The notes under the pieces were generated by a model. That model made no database searches. It saw nothing but the letters and a program-made list of their open reading frames with translations, and was not told where the DNA came from. Below, one piece after another: positions 36,231 through 45,330 of a stretch of DNA of 64,000 nucleotides (positions within the stretch are counted from its first letter, which is position 1; every line of letters starts with the position of its first letter). The translations under genes were made by a program, and so were the position numbers. The stretch is taken from positions 50,391-114,390 of the forward strand of contig JAMPEU010000009.1 in assembly GCA_023664865.1 (NCBI GenBank), given 5' to 3'. This DNA is from Butyrivibrio sp. Lineage in GTDB: Bacteria > Bacillota > Clostridia > Lachnospirales > Lachnospiraceae.

Positions 36231-36246
36231 GGCATGAGCTCATGCC
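36231..36246. repeat. 16-bp palindrome related to the arms of the 56.46 kb inverted repeat
   Basis: GGCATGAGCTCATGCC is perfectly self-complementary and immediately follows the mtaB stop. With its flank (TGTGGCATGA) it matches the outer arm tip of the large repeat at 56462-56610. It has no T run, so it is unlikely to be a terminator. Confidence 0.6.
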
Positions 36247-36248
36247 GC

Positions 36249-37643
36249 TTACATTAGTATATCCTTCGTCAGAAACCCTGTAACCCTTTTAGCCCTAATT
36301 TGATTGCTTAAATCTTCTGCGGTTTCTAACGCTACTTTAACATATTCGCGTGTATGTCCTATCTGATAAATATGTCCGTTTATCTCCTTGGCTTCTTCAA
36401 ACAACACTTCCAGCTCCCTGCCTATATAGCCCTGCCTGTATTCCTCTGACAGACGGCTTTCCAACTTTATCAGCCTATTGCTTCTCTCGGATTTAACTTC
36501 GTCGGGAATCTGATGTTCCATTGATGCCGCCCTTGTTCCCTGTCTTTGAGAATACTTAAAAATGTGCATCTCATAAAAATGTACCCGGTCGAGAAATTTT
36601 TCCGTACATTCAAACTCTTCGTCAGTCTCGCCCGGAAAGCCTACAATAACGTCCGTCGTAATTGCAGCCCCTTGAAAATATTTCCGTAATATATCCACTT
36701 TTTCCAAGTATTCCCCGGTTGTGTAATGTCTATTCATACGGCGCAGCGTCTCGTCGCAGCCGCTTTGCAGTGATAGATGGAAATGCGGGCATACCTTATT
36801 AAGCGCGGCAATTTCTTTTACAAATTCTTCCGTAACTATCCCCGGTTCTAAAGAGCCTAAACGAATACGCCTAAGACCTTCTATATCATTCAGCTTATGT
36901 AGCAACTGCAGCAGCTCGGATTCCCCCCTGTCCACTCCATAAGAACTGATGTGAATACCTGTAAGAACCACTTCCTTACAGCCCCTTTTTACTATCTCAG
37001 ACGCTTCCGCAAGAATATCTTCTTCTCTTCGGCTTCTTACCCTGCCTCTTGCATAGGGAATTATGCAATAAGAGCAGAACTGATTACAGCCGTCTTGTAT
37101 TTTTATGTAAGCCCTTGTGCGCGCTCCTTCCCACAGATTATCTGTGACAGTCTTTGCATTTTCCCTTCCCTGCGGAGCCGCCTCATTCGCCGCCATTGTC
37201 AGAGAAGAACGCATTTCTTCATATTCGTTATCAACGTTTATATCAATGACAGTCCTATTATTCAGGCTTTTATCCAGCGGGCGGACGCCATTCTTCAGCG
37301 TATCAAGATACTCTTCAAGAATTTCCACGACGTCTTTTTTACGATTATTCCCAATCACTAAGTCTATTGCCGAATCCTTCTCTATCGCGTCTTTACCCGT
37401 CTGTACATAGCAGCCTACAGCCACTACTATCGCCTTAGGATTTAACTTTTTGGCGCGGTGCAGCATCTGTCTGCTCTTTCTGTCGGCAATATTTGTCACA
37501 GTACAGGTATTGACAATATATATATCGGCTTTTTCTTCAAAAGGCACAATCTTATAACCTTTTTCACTTAACATCTGCTGCATGATTTCCATTTCATAAC
37601 CGTTGACTTTACAGCCCAGATTGTGCAGAGCTATACTTTCCAT
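36249..37643 (-). CDS. mtaB: tRNA t6A37 methylthiotransferase MtaB
   Basis: 464-residue radical SAM methylthiotransferase that adds the 2-methylthio group to t6A37 in tRNAs reading ANN codons. The N-terminal UPF0004 domain has cysteines in LGCKVNGYE, NTCTVTNIAD and AVGCY; the radical SAM cluster is CNQFCSYCIIPYARG; and a C-terminal TRAM domain follows. ATG 37643 (MESIALHN) is used since the upstream in-frame start is only TTG. AAAGGAG lies about 14 nt upstream. Confidence 0.95.
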   Translation of the reverse strand: MESIALHNLGCKVNGYEMEIMQQMLSEKGYKIVPFEEKADIYIVNTCTVTNIADRKSRQMLHRAKKLNPKAIVVAVGCYVQTGKDAIEKDSAIDLVIGNNRKKDVVEILEEYLDTLKNGVRPLDKSLNNRTVIDINVDNEYEEMRSSLTMAANEAAPQGRENAKTVTDNLWEGARTRAYIKIQDGCNQFCSYCIIPYARGRVRSRREEDILAEASEIVKRGCKEVVLTGIHISSYGVDRGESELLQLLHKLNDIEGLRRIRLGSLEPGIVTEEFVKEIAALNKVCPHFHLSLQSGCDETLRRMNRHYTTGEYLEKVDILRKYFQGAAITTDVIVGFPGETDEEFECTEKFLDRVHFYEMHIFKYSQRQGTRAASMEHQIPDEVKSERSNRLIKLESRLSEEYRQGYIGRELEVLFEEAKEINGHIYQIGHTREYVKVALETAEDLSNQIRAKRVTGFLTKDILM

Positions 37644-37698
37644 TTTGATAACCGCGCTCCTTTTTATGCTAATATCCAATTTTTGTATGGATTTATCA

Positions 37699-37727
37699 TT
37701 GACTTTTATTCTCCCAACCTTTAGTAT
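37699..37727 (+). promoter_or_regulatory. Candidate promoter for the HPr-like gene
   Basis: TTGACT (37699-37704), a 17-nt spacer, then TAGTAT (37722-37727), about 35 nt before the HPr-like ATG in the divergent spacer with mtaB. Confidence 0.6.
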
Positions 37728-37763
37728 TATAGCAGAAAGTAATTAAAAAGGAGGTAAGTTTTG

Positions 37764-37994
37764 ATGAAAACAGTTCAAATCTCTTTAAATTCCATAGACA
37801 AAGTCAAGTCTTTTGTAAATGATATTACCAAATTTGATTACGATTTTGATCTGGTATCAGGCAGATACGTTATTGACGCAAAATCCATCATGGGCATTTT
37901 TAGTCTGGACTTGTCTAAGCCTATTGATCTGAATATCCATACAGAAGATAATGCCGAAGAGATAATGAATGCTTTGAAGCCTTATCTGATATAA
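37764..37994 (+). CDS. HPr-like protein lacking the active-site histidine
   Basis: 76 residues with an HPr fold signature around the regulatory serine, AKSIMGIFSLDL (Ser 41), but no histidine at or near the canonical position 15; the corresponding stretch is NSIDKVKSF. It therefore cannot carry PTS phosphate but could still be a target of HPr kinase, as with B. subtilis Crh. GGAGG precedes ATG 37764, and it is one of only two plus-strand genes. It is monocistronic with its own promoter and terminator. Confidence 0.85.
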   Translation: MKTVQISLNSIDKVKSFVNDITKFDYDFDLVSGRYVIDAKSIMGIFSLDLSKPIDLNIHTEDNAEEIMNALKPYLI

Positions 37995-38023
37995 TCTATG
38001 ACTTTTATAACAGCAGGTCCAAG

Positions 38024-38066
38024 TGGCATCACAAGATATTTTTCCTTATCATGTGATGCCATTTTT
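38024..38066 (+). terminator. Terminator of the HPr-like gene
   Basis: A 10-bp TGGCATCACA/TGTGATGCCA stem with an inner GATA/TATC pairing is followed by TTTTT on the plus strand, 30 nt past the stop codon. Confidence 0.85.
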
Positions 38067-38071
38067 GACTT

Positions 38072-39250
38072 TTAAGAGACAATAATCAGCTCGTCCGTAT
38101 TAAGTGCAGTCTGTACAAGTTCGTCTATCTTTTCCGACAGATTTTCTTCATGTTTCCTTATTATTTTCAGGTTCGGCTTAGTTACGGGGTGCTTGGCAAC
38201 AAAAATCGTGCAGCAGTCCTCATAAGGCTGAATGGAAGTTTCGTAAGTATCAATTTTCTCAGAAATACCAACAATCTCCATTTTGTCGAAACCAATTAAA
38301 GGCCTGTATACCGGCAGCGTACACACCTCGTTAGTAGCCATAAGTGAGTGCATGGTCTGAGATGCCACCTGACCGATGCTTTCTCCCGTAATAAGCCCCA
38401 GACATTCAGATTCCATTGCAATGTGTTCGGCAATCCGCATCATATACCTGCGCATGATAATCGTCAATTCATCGTGCGGGCATTTATCATATATATACAA
38501 CTGTATATCCGTGAAATTTATAACATGCAGATAAATTGGCCCCGTATACTGCGCAACCTTTTTAGCTAAGTCCACTACTTTCTGTTTTGCCCGCTCGCTC
38601 GTGTACGGCGGTGCATGGAAATATACCGCGTCTATCTTGACACCGCGCTTGGCAATCATATATCCCGCTACTGGAGAGTCGATTCCGCCCGAAAGAAGCA
38701 GCATTGCCTTGCCGCCTGTGCCTACCGGCATACCACCCGGTCCCGGAATGATTTCAGAGTATATATATATCTTGTCCCGAATTTCCACATTGAGCATTAT
38801 CTCCGGCTTATGCACGTCTACCGACATCTGCGGGAAAGCGTCAAGAACTACCCCGCCAAGCTCCGCATTTATCTCCATGGAGTTCAGCGGGTAATTCTTT
38901 CTTGCCCGTCTCGTGGCCACTTTAAAAGTTTTATTTTTATCCGGATAAACTTCGTCCAGATATCTGACTACCCTTTCTCCAAGCTTCTCAAAGCCTTCGT
39001 CTTCTACGGCAACCACTGGACAGATACCGGCAATTCCGAACACCTTTTTAAGCGCCGACACTGCTTCCTCATAGTCAAAATCAGTTATAGCGTCAACATA
39101 TATTCTTCCGTCTGTTTTGCGTACCTGAAAGTCTCCATCGCATTTTTTCATGGCATGCTTAATCTGTTTCACAAGCGCATCTTCAAAGAGATAACGGTTT
39201 TTTCCTTTTACGCCTATTTCGGCATATTTAATTAAAAATGATGTAAACAT
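38072..39250 (-). CDS. thiI: tRNA 4-thiouridine synthase ThiI
   Basis: 392 residues. The N-terminal ferredoxin-like and THUMP domains are followed by a PP-loop ATPase (LLLSGGIDSPVAGYM) that adenylates uridine-8. The rhodanese domain present in enterobacterial ThiI is absent, so sulfur should come directly from the neighbouring cysteine desulfurase, as in many Firmicutes. It starts 34 nt after that gene with AAAAGGAG. Confidence 0.95.
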   Translation of the reverse strand: MFTSFLIKYAEIGVKGKNRYLFEDALVKQIKHAMKKCDGDFQVRKTDGRIYVDAITDFDYEEAVSALKKVFGIAGICPVVAVEDEGFEKLGERVVRYLDEVYPDKNKTFKVATRRARKNYPLNSMEINAELGGVVLDAFPQMSVDVHKPEIMLNVEIRDKIYIYSEIIPGPGGMPVGTGGKAMLLLSGGIDSPVAGYMIAKRGVKIDAVYFHAPPYTSERAKQKVVDLAKKVAQYTGPIYLHVINFTDIQLYIYDKCPHDELTIIMRRYMMRIAEHIAMESECLGLITGESIGQVASQTMHSLMATNEVCTLPVYRPLIGFDKMEIVGISEKIDTYETSIQPYEDCCTIFVAKHPVTKPNLKIIRKHEENLSEKIDELVQTALNTDELIIVS

Positions 39251-39284
39251 TCCGGCTCCTTTTATCCTATTTATAACTTTTACG

Positions 39285-40439
39285 CTAATGTCGTGAATAT
39301 TTTCTGAGTTCAGGAATAATATCGCACAGCGTCCTAACGGTATATAATATTTCTTCTTCGGTCGTGAAAACGGAAAAGCTAAAGCGTATCGTAGAACTAA
39401 GCAGGTCTTTCTCCACTCTGATAGCTTTCAGCGTCGCAGATGTCTGCGGCTTGTTCGAGGAACATGCGCTTCCTGCCGAAACATAAATGCCCCTGTCTTC
39501 TAAGGCATGCAGCAGCACTTCGCTTCTTACCCCGCTCACGGAAAGGCTGACAATGTGTGCAGCGCTTTCATTTCCCATACAGCCGTTTACCCTGACTCTG
39601 TCTATCTGTGAAATTCCCTGTATAAACATTTCCCTAAGTCTGTAAAGCCTATCCATATCAGTATCCAGATTGGAATACATGATTTCTGCAGCTTTCGCAA
39701 AACCTGCAATTCCCGCAACGTTTTCCGTACCGGAGCGTATGCCCTTCTGCTGTCCGCCGCCATAGATAATCGGCTTAATTTTAACTTTATCATTAATATA
39801 CAGGAAACCTACGCCCTTCGGCCCGTGAATTTTATGCGCGCTCACCGAGAGCAGATCGATTTTCATTCTTGAAGGGTAAATGCGGAATTTGCCAAAACCC
39901 TGAACCGCATCTACATGAAAAAGAGTAGAGGGATTGATTCTTTTAATCAGTTCTCCCGCTTCTTCAATCGGCTCCAATGTCCCAATCTCATTATTCGTGT
40001 GCATTATTGATACCAGAATTGTCTCCTTACAGATTGCCGCCTGCAAGTCTTCCAATCTAATTCTGCCTTTTCTATCCACGGGAAGGTAAGTCACTCTAAA
40101 TCCCTGGTCTTCAAGATATCTCATTGTCTGTATGACTGCCGGGTGTTCTATCTGTGTGGTAATAAGATGGCGCCCCGTCCTGTGATTCGCCATTGCCGTA
40201 CCAATTATAGCGATATTATCCGATTCGGTCCCCCCTGATGTGAAAAAGATTTCCTTTTCATCTACCTTCAGTATTTTGGCTATAACTTCCTTCGCATGTC
40301 GTATATAACGCTCCGCTTCAACGCCTTTATGATGCAAGCTTGAAGGATTCCCATAATCTTCACAACTGATTTTCACCATAAGCTGCGCTACTTCGTCAAA
40401 GCATCTGGTCGTAGCCGAATTGTCCAAATATACTTCCAT
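39285..40439 (-). CDS. Cysteine desulfurase (NifS/IscS family)
   Basis: 384-residue PLP enzyme that extracts sulfur from cysteine. The PLP-lysine motif is SVSAHKIHGPKGVGFLY and the persulfide-forming cysteine is in SAGSACSSNKPQ. Placement directly upstream of thiI suggests a dedicated NifZ-like sulfur donor for s4U8 rather than general Fe-S assembly. AGGAG precedes ATG 40439. Confidence 0.94.
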   Translation of the reverse strand: MEVYLDNSATTRCFDEVAQLMVKISCEDYGNPSSLHHKGVEAERYIRHAKEVIAKILKVDEKEIFFTSGGTESDNIAIIGTAMANHRTGRHLITTQIEHPAVIQTMRYLEDQGFRVTYLPVDRKGRIRLEDLQAAICKETILVSIMHTNNEIGTLEPIEEAGELIKRINPSTLFHVDAVQGFGKFRIYPSRMKIDLLSVSAHKIHGPKGVGFLYINDKVKIKPIIYGGGQQKGIRSGTENVAGIAGFAKAAEIMYSNLDTDMDRLYRLREMFIQGISQIDRVRVNGCMGNESAAHIVSLSVSGVRSEVLLHALEDRGIYVSAGSACSSNKPQTSATLKAIRVEKDLLSSTIRFSFSVFTTEEEILYTVRTLCDIIPELRKYSRH

Positions 40440-40526
40440 ACACAGCTCCTATAAGAATAATTTATTTATGATGCGAATATATTATTTTATAATGTAATAT
40501 ATGACATTTTTATGCCTTTTGACATT

Positions 40527-41267
40527 CTATTTTTCAAAATGATACATTAACCATGAAAGCACTGTGGAACCTGCCGTCTCTGTTCTTAAAATCCTTTTCC
40601 CGAGTGTAACGGGAATAAAACCCCCTGCCACGGCTTCTTCAATTTCTTTTACTTCAAATCCGCCTTCCGGTCCGATAAAAACCGCCACAGATTCTCCCTC
40701 TTTAATTTCTTCTATAATCTGCTTGGTTTTACCCATATCCTCGGAAAGTTCGTACGGAATGAGCTTCACATCAAGCGAATCCACATAAACAAGGGCGTCT
40801 TTCATATTCATGACGCCTTTTATTCGGGGTATGAGCGCCCTTTTACTCTGTTTTGCCGCTGCCTGCGCAATCCCCTGCCATCTTTCAACTCTGCTCTGTG
40901 CTTTCTTTTCATCGAATTTCACTACGGATCTCGCGGCTGCGACCGGAATAATTTCATAGACTCCAAGCTCTACCGCTTTCTGGATAATCACTTCCATTTT
41001 ATCAGATTTCGGTATTCCCTGCAGCAGATATATCTTTGATGGGAGTTCCACATCAGCCTCTTTAATGAAACGTAAGGCGCATATGATTTCGCCCTCTTTA
41101 AATTCTTCTATTCCGCATCGATACTCTTTTTCATCAATTCCATTGCTTACCGATATCTCGTCTCCGACTTTCATTCGCAGCACATTTTTAATATGATTTA
41201 CATCATTTCCGGTTATGATGATTTTTGTTCCCTGTATCTGCGACGGTTCCGCAAAGAAATGATACAT
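40527..41267 (-). CDS. rsmE: 16S rRNA m3U1498 methyltransferase RsmE
   Basis: 246 residues: an N-terminal PUA-like domain (MYHFFAEPSQIQG) and a SPOUT knot with IGPEGGFEVKEIE and the LGKRILRTETA loop. It modifies U1498 in the small-subunit decoding region. Its start overlaps the 3' end of the VanZ gene by 55 nt, an unusually long coding overlap, and GGGAG precedes the ATG. Confidence 0.95.
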   Translation of the reverse strand: MYHFFAEPSQIQGTKIIITGNDVNHIKNVLRMKVGDEISVSNGIDEKEYRCGIEEFKEGEIICALRFIKEADVELPSKIYLLQGIPKSDKMEVIIQKAVELGVYEIIPVAAARSVVKFDEKKAQSRVERWQGIAQAAAKQSKRALIPRIKGVMNMKDALVYVDSLDVKLIPYELSEDMGKTKQIIEEIKEGESVAVFIGPEGGFEVKEIEEAVAGGFIPVTLGKRILRTETAGSTVLSWLMYHFEK

Positions 41268-41692
41268 TTTTTCACTCCCATAAAAATAAATACTCCAAGC
41301 AAGGCGCCCATGCTATCTATAATTACATCGCTAAACCTTCCGGCGCGCCCCGGCACAAAAAGCTGGTGAACTTCGTCGCTTACCGCATAAAGCGCTGCAA
41401 AGGCAACCGCCGCCTGCCATTTTCCAATCCATATATATATCAGAACGGAAAGCACGGCATACTCCGCCATATGCGCGGCTTTTCTAAGCGGAGTCTCGAT
41501 TGCCTCCGCTATACGGAGCAGTTCTTCGTCGTCCAGATTAATATGGAAAAATTTATCAACGGAGCTTACTATCTGTTGACTTAAAGCTCCGCTCACTTCA
41601 CCGGATTCCTCGCTCTCCTGCGCGGAAAATGCAAAAATCATGCACATCCACATTACCGCAAGGACTCCTGCATATAACCTTTTTCTTTCCAT
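41213..41692 (-). CDS. VanZ-family membrane protein
   Basis: 159 residues with four hydrophobic segments and the VanZ-family motif DEVHQLFVPGRAGRFSDVIIDSMG. VanZ-like proteins are linked to low-level teicoplanin resistance in some settings, but most homologues have no known role. ATG 41692 shares a base with the prmA stop (TAATG), indicating coupled translation. The C-terminus runs 55 nt into rsmE. Confidence 0.88.
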   Translation of the reverse strand: MERKRLYAGVLAVMWMCMIFAFSAQESEESGEVSGALSQQIVSSVDKFFHINLDDEELLRIAEAIETPLRKAAHMAEYAVLSVLIYIWIGKWQAAVAFAALYAVSDEVHQLFVPGRAGRFSDVIIDSMGALLGVFIFMGVKKCIISLRNRRRYREQKSS

Positions 41693-42678
41693 TATTCCTT
41701 CATCGCCGTTACCGACACCCACTCGCCCTGACGAGTGACTTCCAGCACTTTGAGTCCCGCCTCTCTAACCGCTTTTACAACAACCTCTTCTTTTTCCTGA
41801 ATAATTCCGGAAGTTATATAAATGCCGCCCTTTTTCATCTGCTTTATAATGACCGGTGTGAGCAAAAGCAGGACGTCTGCCAGAATATTAGCTGCCACGA
41901 TATCATAACATTCATAACCAACCTTATCCTGAATGGCTTTCTCCGTAATGATATTTCCAATCATCATCGTAAAAGCATCTTCCGGAATACCGTTTGCCTC
42001 CATATTCTGTCTGACAGCTTCAACTGCGCAAGGATCAATATCCGTTCCAACAGCCTTCTTTGCCCCATACATCAACGACACGATTGACAAAATGCCGCTT
42101 CCGCATCCCACGTCAAGAAGCGTCGTCTCAGAAGTCAAAAACTTCTTAAGCTGACGTATGCACAGTTGCGTCGTCTCGTGCATTCCGGTGCCGAAAGCGG
42201 TCCCGGGATCAATATGCAGAATTTTTTTATTTTTATCCGCCTCGCCAACTTCTTCCCACGAGGGAATAACCAACAGGTCGTCAATATAGAACTGATGAAA
42301 AAACTGTTTCCAGTTGTTAATCCAGTCAATATCTTCTGTCTCTTCAACGCTTATAGTACCCTCGCCGATATCCATAAACGTCCTAAGGTCTTCAAGTTCC
42401 TCTTCTATCTGTTTCAGGACGGAGTCTTTATCGGTAGTTTCACCATTGATATTAAGACTTCCGTCCTCTTTTTCTTCCACAAAGAAACTAAGGTATGCAA
42501 TTCCGTCATCAACGGCTCCGGTTGGAAGGATATCTACAAACATCTGCTCCTTCTCCCATGCGGTAAGCGGCACTTTATCCTCTATCTGCGCTCCTTCAAG
42601 CCCAATGTCGTATAAGTCGCTTATAATAATGTCTTCCGCGTCCGTTAATGTTTTAATTCTGAATTTAAGCCATTTCAT
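41692..42678 (-). CDS. prmA: Ribosomal protein L11 methyltransferase PrmA
   Basis: 328 residues. An L11-recognition N-terminal domain (MKWLKFRIKT) precedes a SAM-dependent methyltransferase with LLDVGCGSGILSI. Start at 42678 lies 5 nt after the DUF3048 stop. It belongs to a dense run (DUF3048, prmA, VanZ, rsmE) linked by overlaps, and rsmE is a common partner of prmA. Confidence 0.94.
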   Translation of the reverse strand: MKWLKFRIKTLTDAEDIIISDLYDIGLEGAQIEDKVPLTAWEKEQMFVDILPTGAVDDGIAYLSFFVEEKEDGSLNINGETTDKDSVLKQIEEELEDLRTFMDIGEGTISVEETEDIDWINNWKQFFHQFYIDDLLVIPSWEEVGEADKNKKILHIDPGTAFGTGMHETTQLCIRQLKKFLTSETTLLDVGCGSGILSIVSLMYGAKKAVGTDIDPCAVEAVRQNMEANGIPEDAFTMMIGNIITEKAIQDKVGYECYDIVAANILADVLLLLTPVIIKQMKKGGIYITSGIIQEKEEVVVKAVREAGLKVLEVTRQGEWVSVTAMKE

Positions 42679-42683
42679 ATATT

Positions 42684-43880
42684 TTATTCGTACTCTACAT
42701 ACTCTCCATATTCTTTCCAAATATTACATATCCAAGTCTTACCCTGATTCATCACGATTTCTTCACCGTTCTCGTCATAAAATCTTGCCGGCTCGAAATC
42801 CGCTGCACGGGACCACGTTCCTTTAATTACTTTGCCGTTGGTAAATACAATAGCGTCTCCCTCACCGTGAACGCCAAAGGCAAGATAATCATGGTCGTCT
42901 CTGACTTCTCCGTGACAATACTGGAAGATAACGTTAGTAACGGTAAGCTGCTCGTTATTATATTCGTCTATCTGCTCCTTGCCATCCTGATAACGATAGT
43001 AAAGATGATCGTCCTCATGGTACTCAAAATAAGGGTGATATGAGCCGTATCCGCTGGAATTGCTGCCGGATTTGCCGCCCGGATAAATCATAGTCGCGCT
43101 CTCATTATCGGGGTAATCCTTAATCACATCATTAGCAAACAGGAACGGACGTACATGGAAACTGTCATAATTCCAGTCATATCCCAGCCTGTCCACAGCC
43201 TTCATAAGTCCGTCTACCATCAAATATCCGGTAAACTCCAAAGCATATCCGCTTCCGCGGTTGACTCTGTCAAATGCTTCGTCCGCCGGATTATGTATGC
43301 CTTCCACAGCCGCGCTGACATTATATACCTCGGGACGGTTAATCAGCTCTTCAACATACGGACGCGCAAGTCCCCAGTTACAATAAATCGCCTCAAATCC
43401 CATTGCCGTATAAACGTAATAGTCCCTGCTGCTTCTGACAGGTCCGATTCTGTCCAAATCGTCGAAGTTCTCAAAGATTGGCATCAACCTGGTAATACGT
43501 CCCTCTACAGGCGCCTCATAAATAACTCCTGCAAGCGAAAGTCCGTATTGCGGCATAGCCGGTTTGTTATTAGGAACCATAACGGCTATCGGTCTCCTGT
43601 CAGCTATTTCCTCGTCTGTCCACTCACCTGTCAGATAACTCTGGATCTGCCCGTTTACAACCGTTCTTTCCTCAATAACATCACCGTCTGTCGCCGGTCC
43701 TTCCGGTTCTTCCTCTTCCACAGGCGGTTCTTCCACTACCTCAGGCTCAACAGCCACAGGAGTTTCAATAATCTCGGGTTCTTCTACTTCCACCTTTTCC
43801 GGCTGATTGCCACACGCCGTCAGGCAGCCTATTGCCAATATTCCCACCGCCGCAAGTAATTTAATATGTTTTTGTTTCAT
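42684..43880 (-). CDS. DUF3048 (YerB-like) lipoprotein
   Basis: 398 residues. The N-terminal lipoprotein signal ends in the lipobox LTAC (cysteine near residue 23), followed by an acidic Pro/Glu-rich linker (VEEPPVEEEEPEGP) and a DUF3048 domain with RPIAVMVPNNKPAMPQYGLS and RIGPVRSSRDYYV. Function is unknown. ATG 43880 with AAAAGGGG is chosen; a 25-residue upstream extension lacks a site. Confidence 0.9.
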   Translation of the reverse strand: MKQKHIKLLAAVGILAIGCLTACGNQPEKVEVEEPEIIETPVAVEPEVVEEPPVEEEEPEGPATDGDVIEERTVVNGQIQSYLTGEWTDEEIADRRPIAVMVPNNKPAMPQYGLSLAGVIYEAPVEGRITRLMPIFENFDDLDRIGPVRSSRDYYVYTAMGFEAIYCNWGLARPYVEELINRPEVYNVSAAVEGIHNPADEAFDRVNRGSGYALEFTGYLMVDGLMKAVDRLGYDWNYDSFHVRPFLFANDVIKDYPDNESATMIYPGGKSGSNSSGYGSYHPYFEYHEDDHLYYRYQDGKEQIDEYNNEQLTVTNVIFQYCHGEVRDDHDYLAFGVHGEGDAIVFTNGKVIKGTWSRAADFEPARFYDENGEEIVMNQGKTWICNIWKEYGEYVEYE

Positions 43881-44031
43881 AATATGTCCCCTTTTCTGGA
43901 TTAATATTAAAATTATTTCTCTATTATACCCGAAAATCGACAATTTGTATATCATATAATTTGGTTTTATAAAAAATTATTTTTCCTGCTATTTTCTTAC
44001 TTCCCGTATTTTTAATACGAATATAAAATCC

Positions 44032-44775
44032 TCAGTGATGTCCACGACCGTGTGATTCGGAATGTTCGTTATGGTGTTCTTCGCTGTGTCCCTGACAGGT
44101 CTTAATTCGGTCCTGAATTTCATCCATTGACATCCCGTGACAATCCTCCACAGTGATATTAGCGTCATACTGCGATAATTCGAGAAAAGCCCGGTATTTC
44201 CCAAAAGACATCTCATGCTGGTGCGCCTCATTCATGCTGGCTGTATCGCTGCTGTAAACCAGCGCGCCTAACGCCTGCAGGCTATTGCTTGCATTAATTT
44301 GTTCCATCATCTCATCGGAGTTCTCCGCAATGACCGTCACTACCAGCAGAGAGTCTTGGTTTAAAAACTGACTGTAATAGGTATCCTGCAGCAGCCGGTC
44401 AATCGCCTGCATGTAGGAAATATTTTTTAGTGAAACATGCTGCAGGATGTCCTGCGCATCCGTGTTGTAGCCTTTTGCGGACACCACCCTGTCAAAACGG
44501 TTGACTGCAAGTTCAATAGAAGGATTTACATCAATACTGATGTACGATATCGGTCTGTTGTATATAGAATAAGCTCCCGTGCCTGTCAATAAAAAAACAC
44601 AAATGGCAATCACGGCATACCGCAGCATGGCGTATGGTTTTCGTGAATAAGCACTGCGGTTCTGTCTCGTTTTCTGTGCCTCTAAATAATGCAGCGTATT
44701 TTGTTTCATCGCCTCTGTTGCCCGTATGTTCTCCATACTTTTCCTAATTTCATTCTGCATGTTGTTCACGACCAT
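44032..44775 (-). CDS. RsgI-like membrane anti-sigma factor with a His-rich tail
   Basis: 247 residues. A cytoplasmic N-terminus of about 50 residues precedes one transmembrane helix (about 52-72) and an extracellular RsgI-type domain with SYISIDVNPSIELAVNRFD. The last 20 residues contain seven histidines (HSEEHHNEHSESHGRGHH), which could bind metal. It overlaps the ECF sigma gene by 10 nt, so it is probably its cognate anti-sigma. RsgI domains normally partner SigI-type factors, so the ECF pairing is notable. Confidence 0.85.
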   Translation of the reverse strand: MVVNNMQNEIRKSMENIRATEAMKQNTLHYLEAQKTRQNRSAYSRKPYAMLRYAVIAICVFLLTGTGAYSIYNRPISYISIDVNPSIELAVNRFDRVVSAKGYNTDAQDILQHVSLKNISYMQAIDRLLQDTYYSQFLNQDSLLVVTVIAENSDEMMEQINASNSLQALGALVYSSDTASMNEAHQHEMSFGKYRAFLELSQYDANITVEDCHGMSMDEIQDRIKTCQGHSEEHHNEHSESHGRGHH

Positions 44776-45245
44776 TCACCTCCCAACTTCTCCCGCAGGA
44801 TACCTTTGGCCCTGGAAAGCCATGTATACACGGTATTCTCATTTTTTCCAAGTATTTTTGCAATCTCCACTGCCGTGTACCCCTCATAATAGAAGAAATA
44901 AACAACGTCACGGTATTTTTCGGGAAGATTTAGAACAGCCTCTAAAACCTCTTTTGATGAATCGTCTAATTCCGCGCTCTCCTCGGCAAGCGTGTCGAGT
45001 GGAAGCCATTTTCTGCGTGACAGGGCGCGCAGCCAGTCTGTGCAGGCATTGACGGTTACGCGCACAAACCAAGCCTTTTCGTGTTCGGCGCTCTCAAAGG
45101 TTCCTTCATATAACAGATATTTCATATATACATTCTGGAATACATCTTCTGTGTCATGTCTATTTTTGAGATGTATGAAACATATTCTCCGCACCATATC
45201 CGCGTAAGCTTCCATAACACGGTTTACATCCGCTGTGCTTTTCAA
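44766..45245 (-). CDS. ECF-type RNA polymerase sigma factor
   Basis: 159 residues with sigma-70 region 2 (LKNRHDTEDVFQNVYMKYL) and region 4 helix-turn-helix (LPEKYRDVVYFFYYEGYTAVEIAKILGKNENTVYTWLSRAKGIL, split by position), the two-domain ECF layout. The probable start is TTG 45245 behind AGGGGG; an ATG 10 codons later is possible. It overlaps and likely is held by the RsgI-like protein downstream. Upstream, on the same strand, is a Cys/His-rich secreted protein. Confidence 0.9.
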   Translation of the reverse strand: MKSTADVNRVMEAYADMVRRICFIHLKNRHDTEDVFQNVYMKYLLYEGTFESAEHEKAWFVRVTVNACTDWLRALSRRKWLPLDTLAEESAELDDSSKEVLEAVLNLPEKYRDVVYFFYYEGYTAVEIAKILGKNENTVYTWLSRAKGILREKLGGEWS

Positions 45246-45275
45246 AAATATTTCCCCCTACTTTGAATTGTTTCT

Positions 45276-45305
45276 AAAACCCCCGCCGATTATGGCAGGG
45301 GCTTT
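45276..45305 (-). terminator. Terminator after the Cys/His-rich gene
   Basis: On the minus strand GCCCCTGCC/GGCGGGGG (one mismatch, loop ATAATC) is followed by TTTT. It lies between the secreted-protein gene and the sigma gene, partially uncoupling them. Confidence 0.75.
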
Positions 45306-45330
45306 GATTTTACAGTGTGCGCATCTTGTA

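Noticed and set aside
38755-38775. Short AT dinucleotide run inside thiI as a microsatellite
   Set aside because: It is a brief in-frame Ile/Tyr-coding stretch within a conserved gene, with no sign of slippage.
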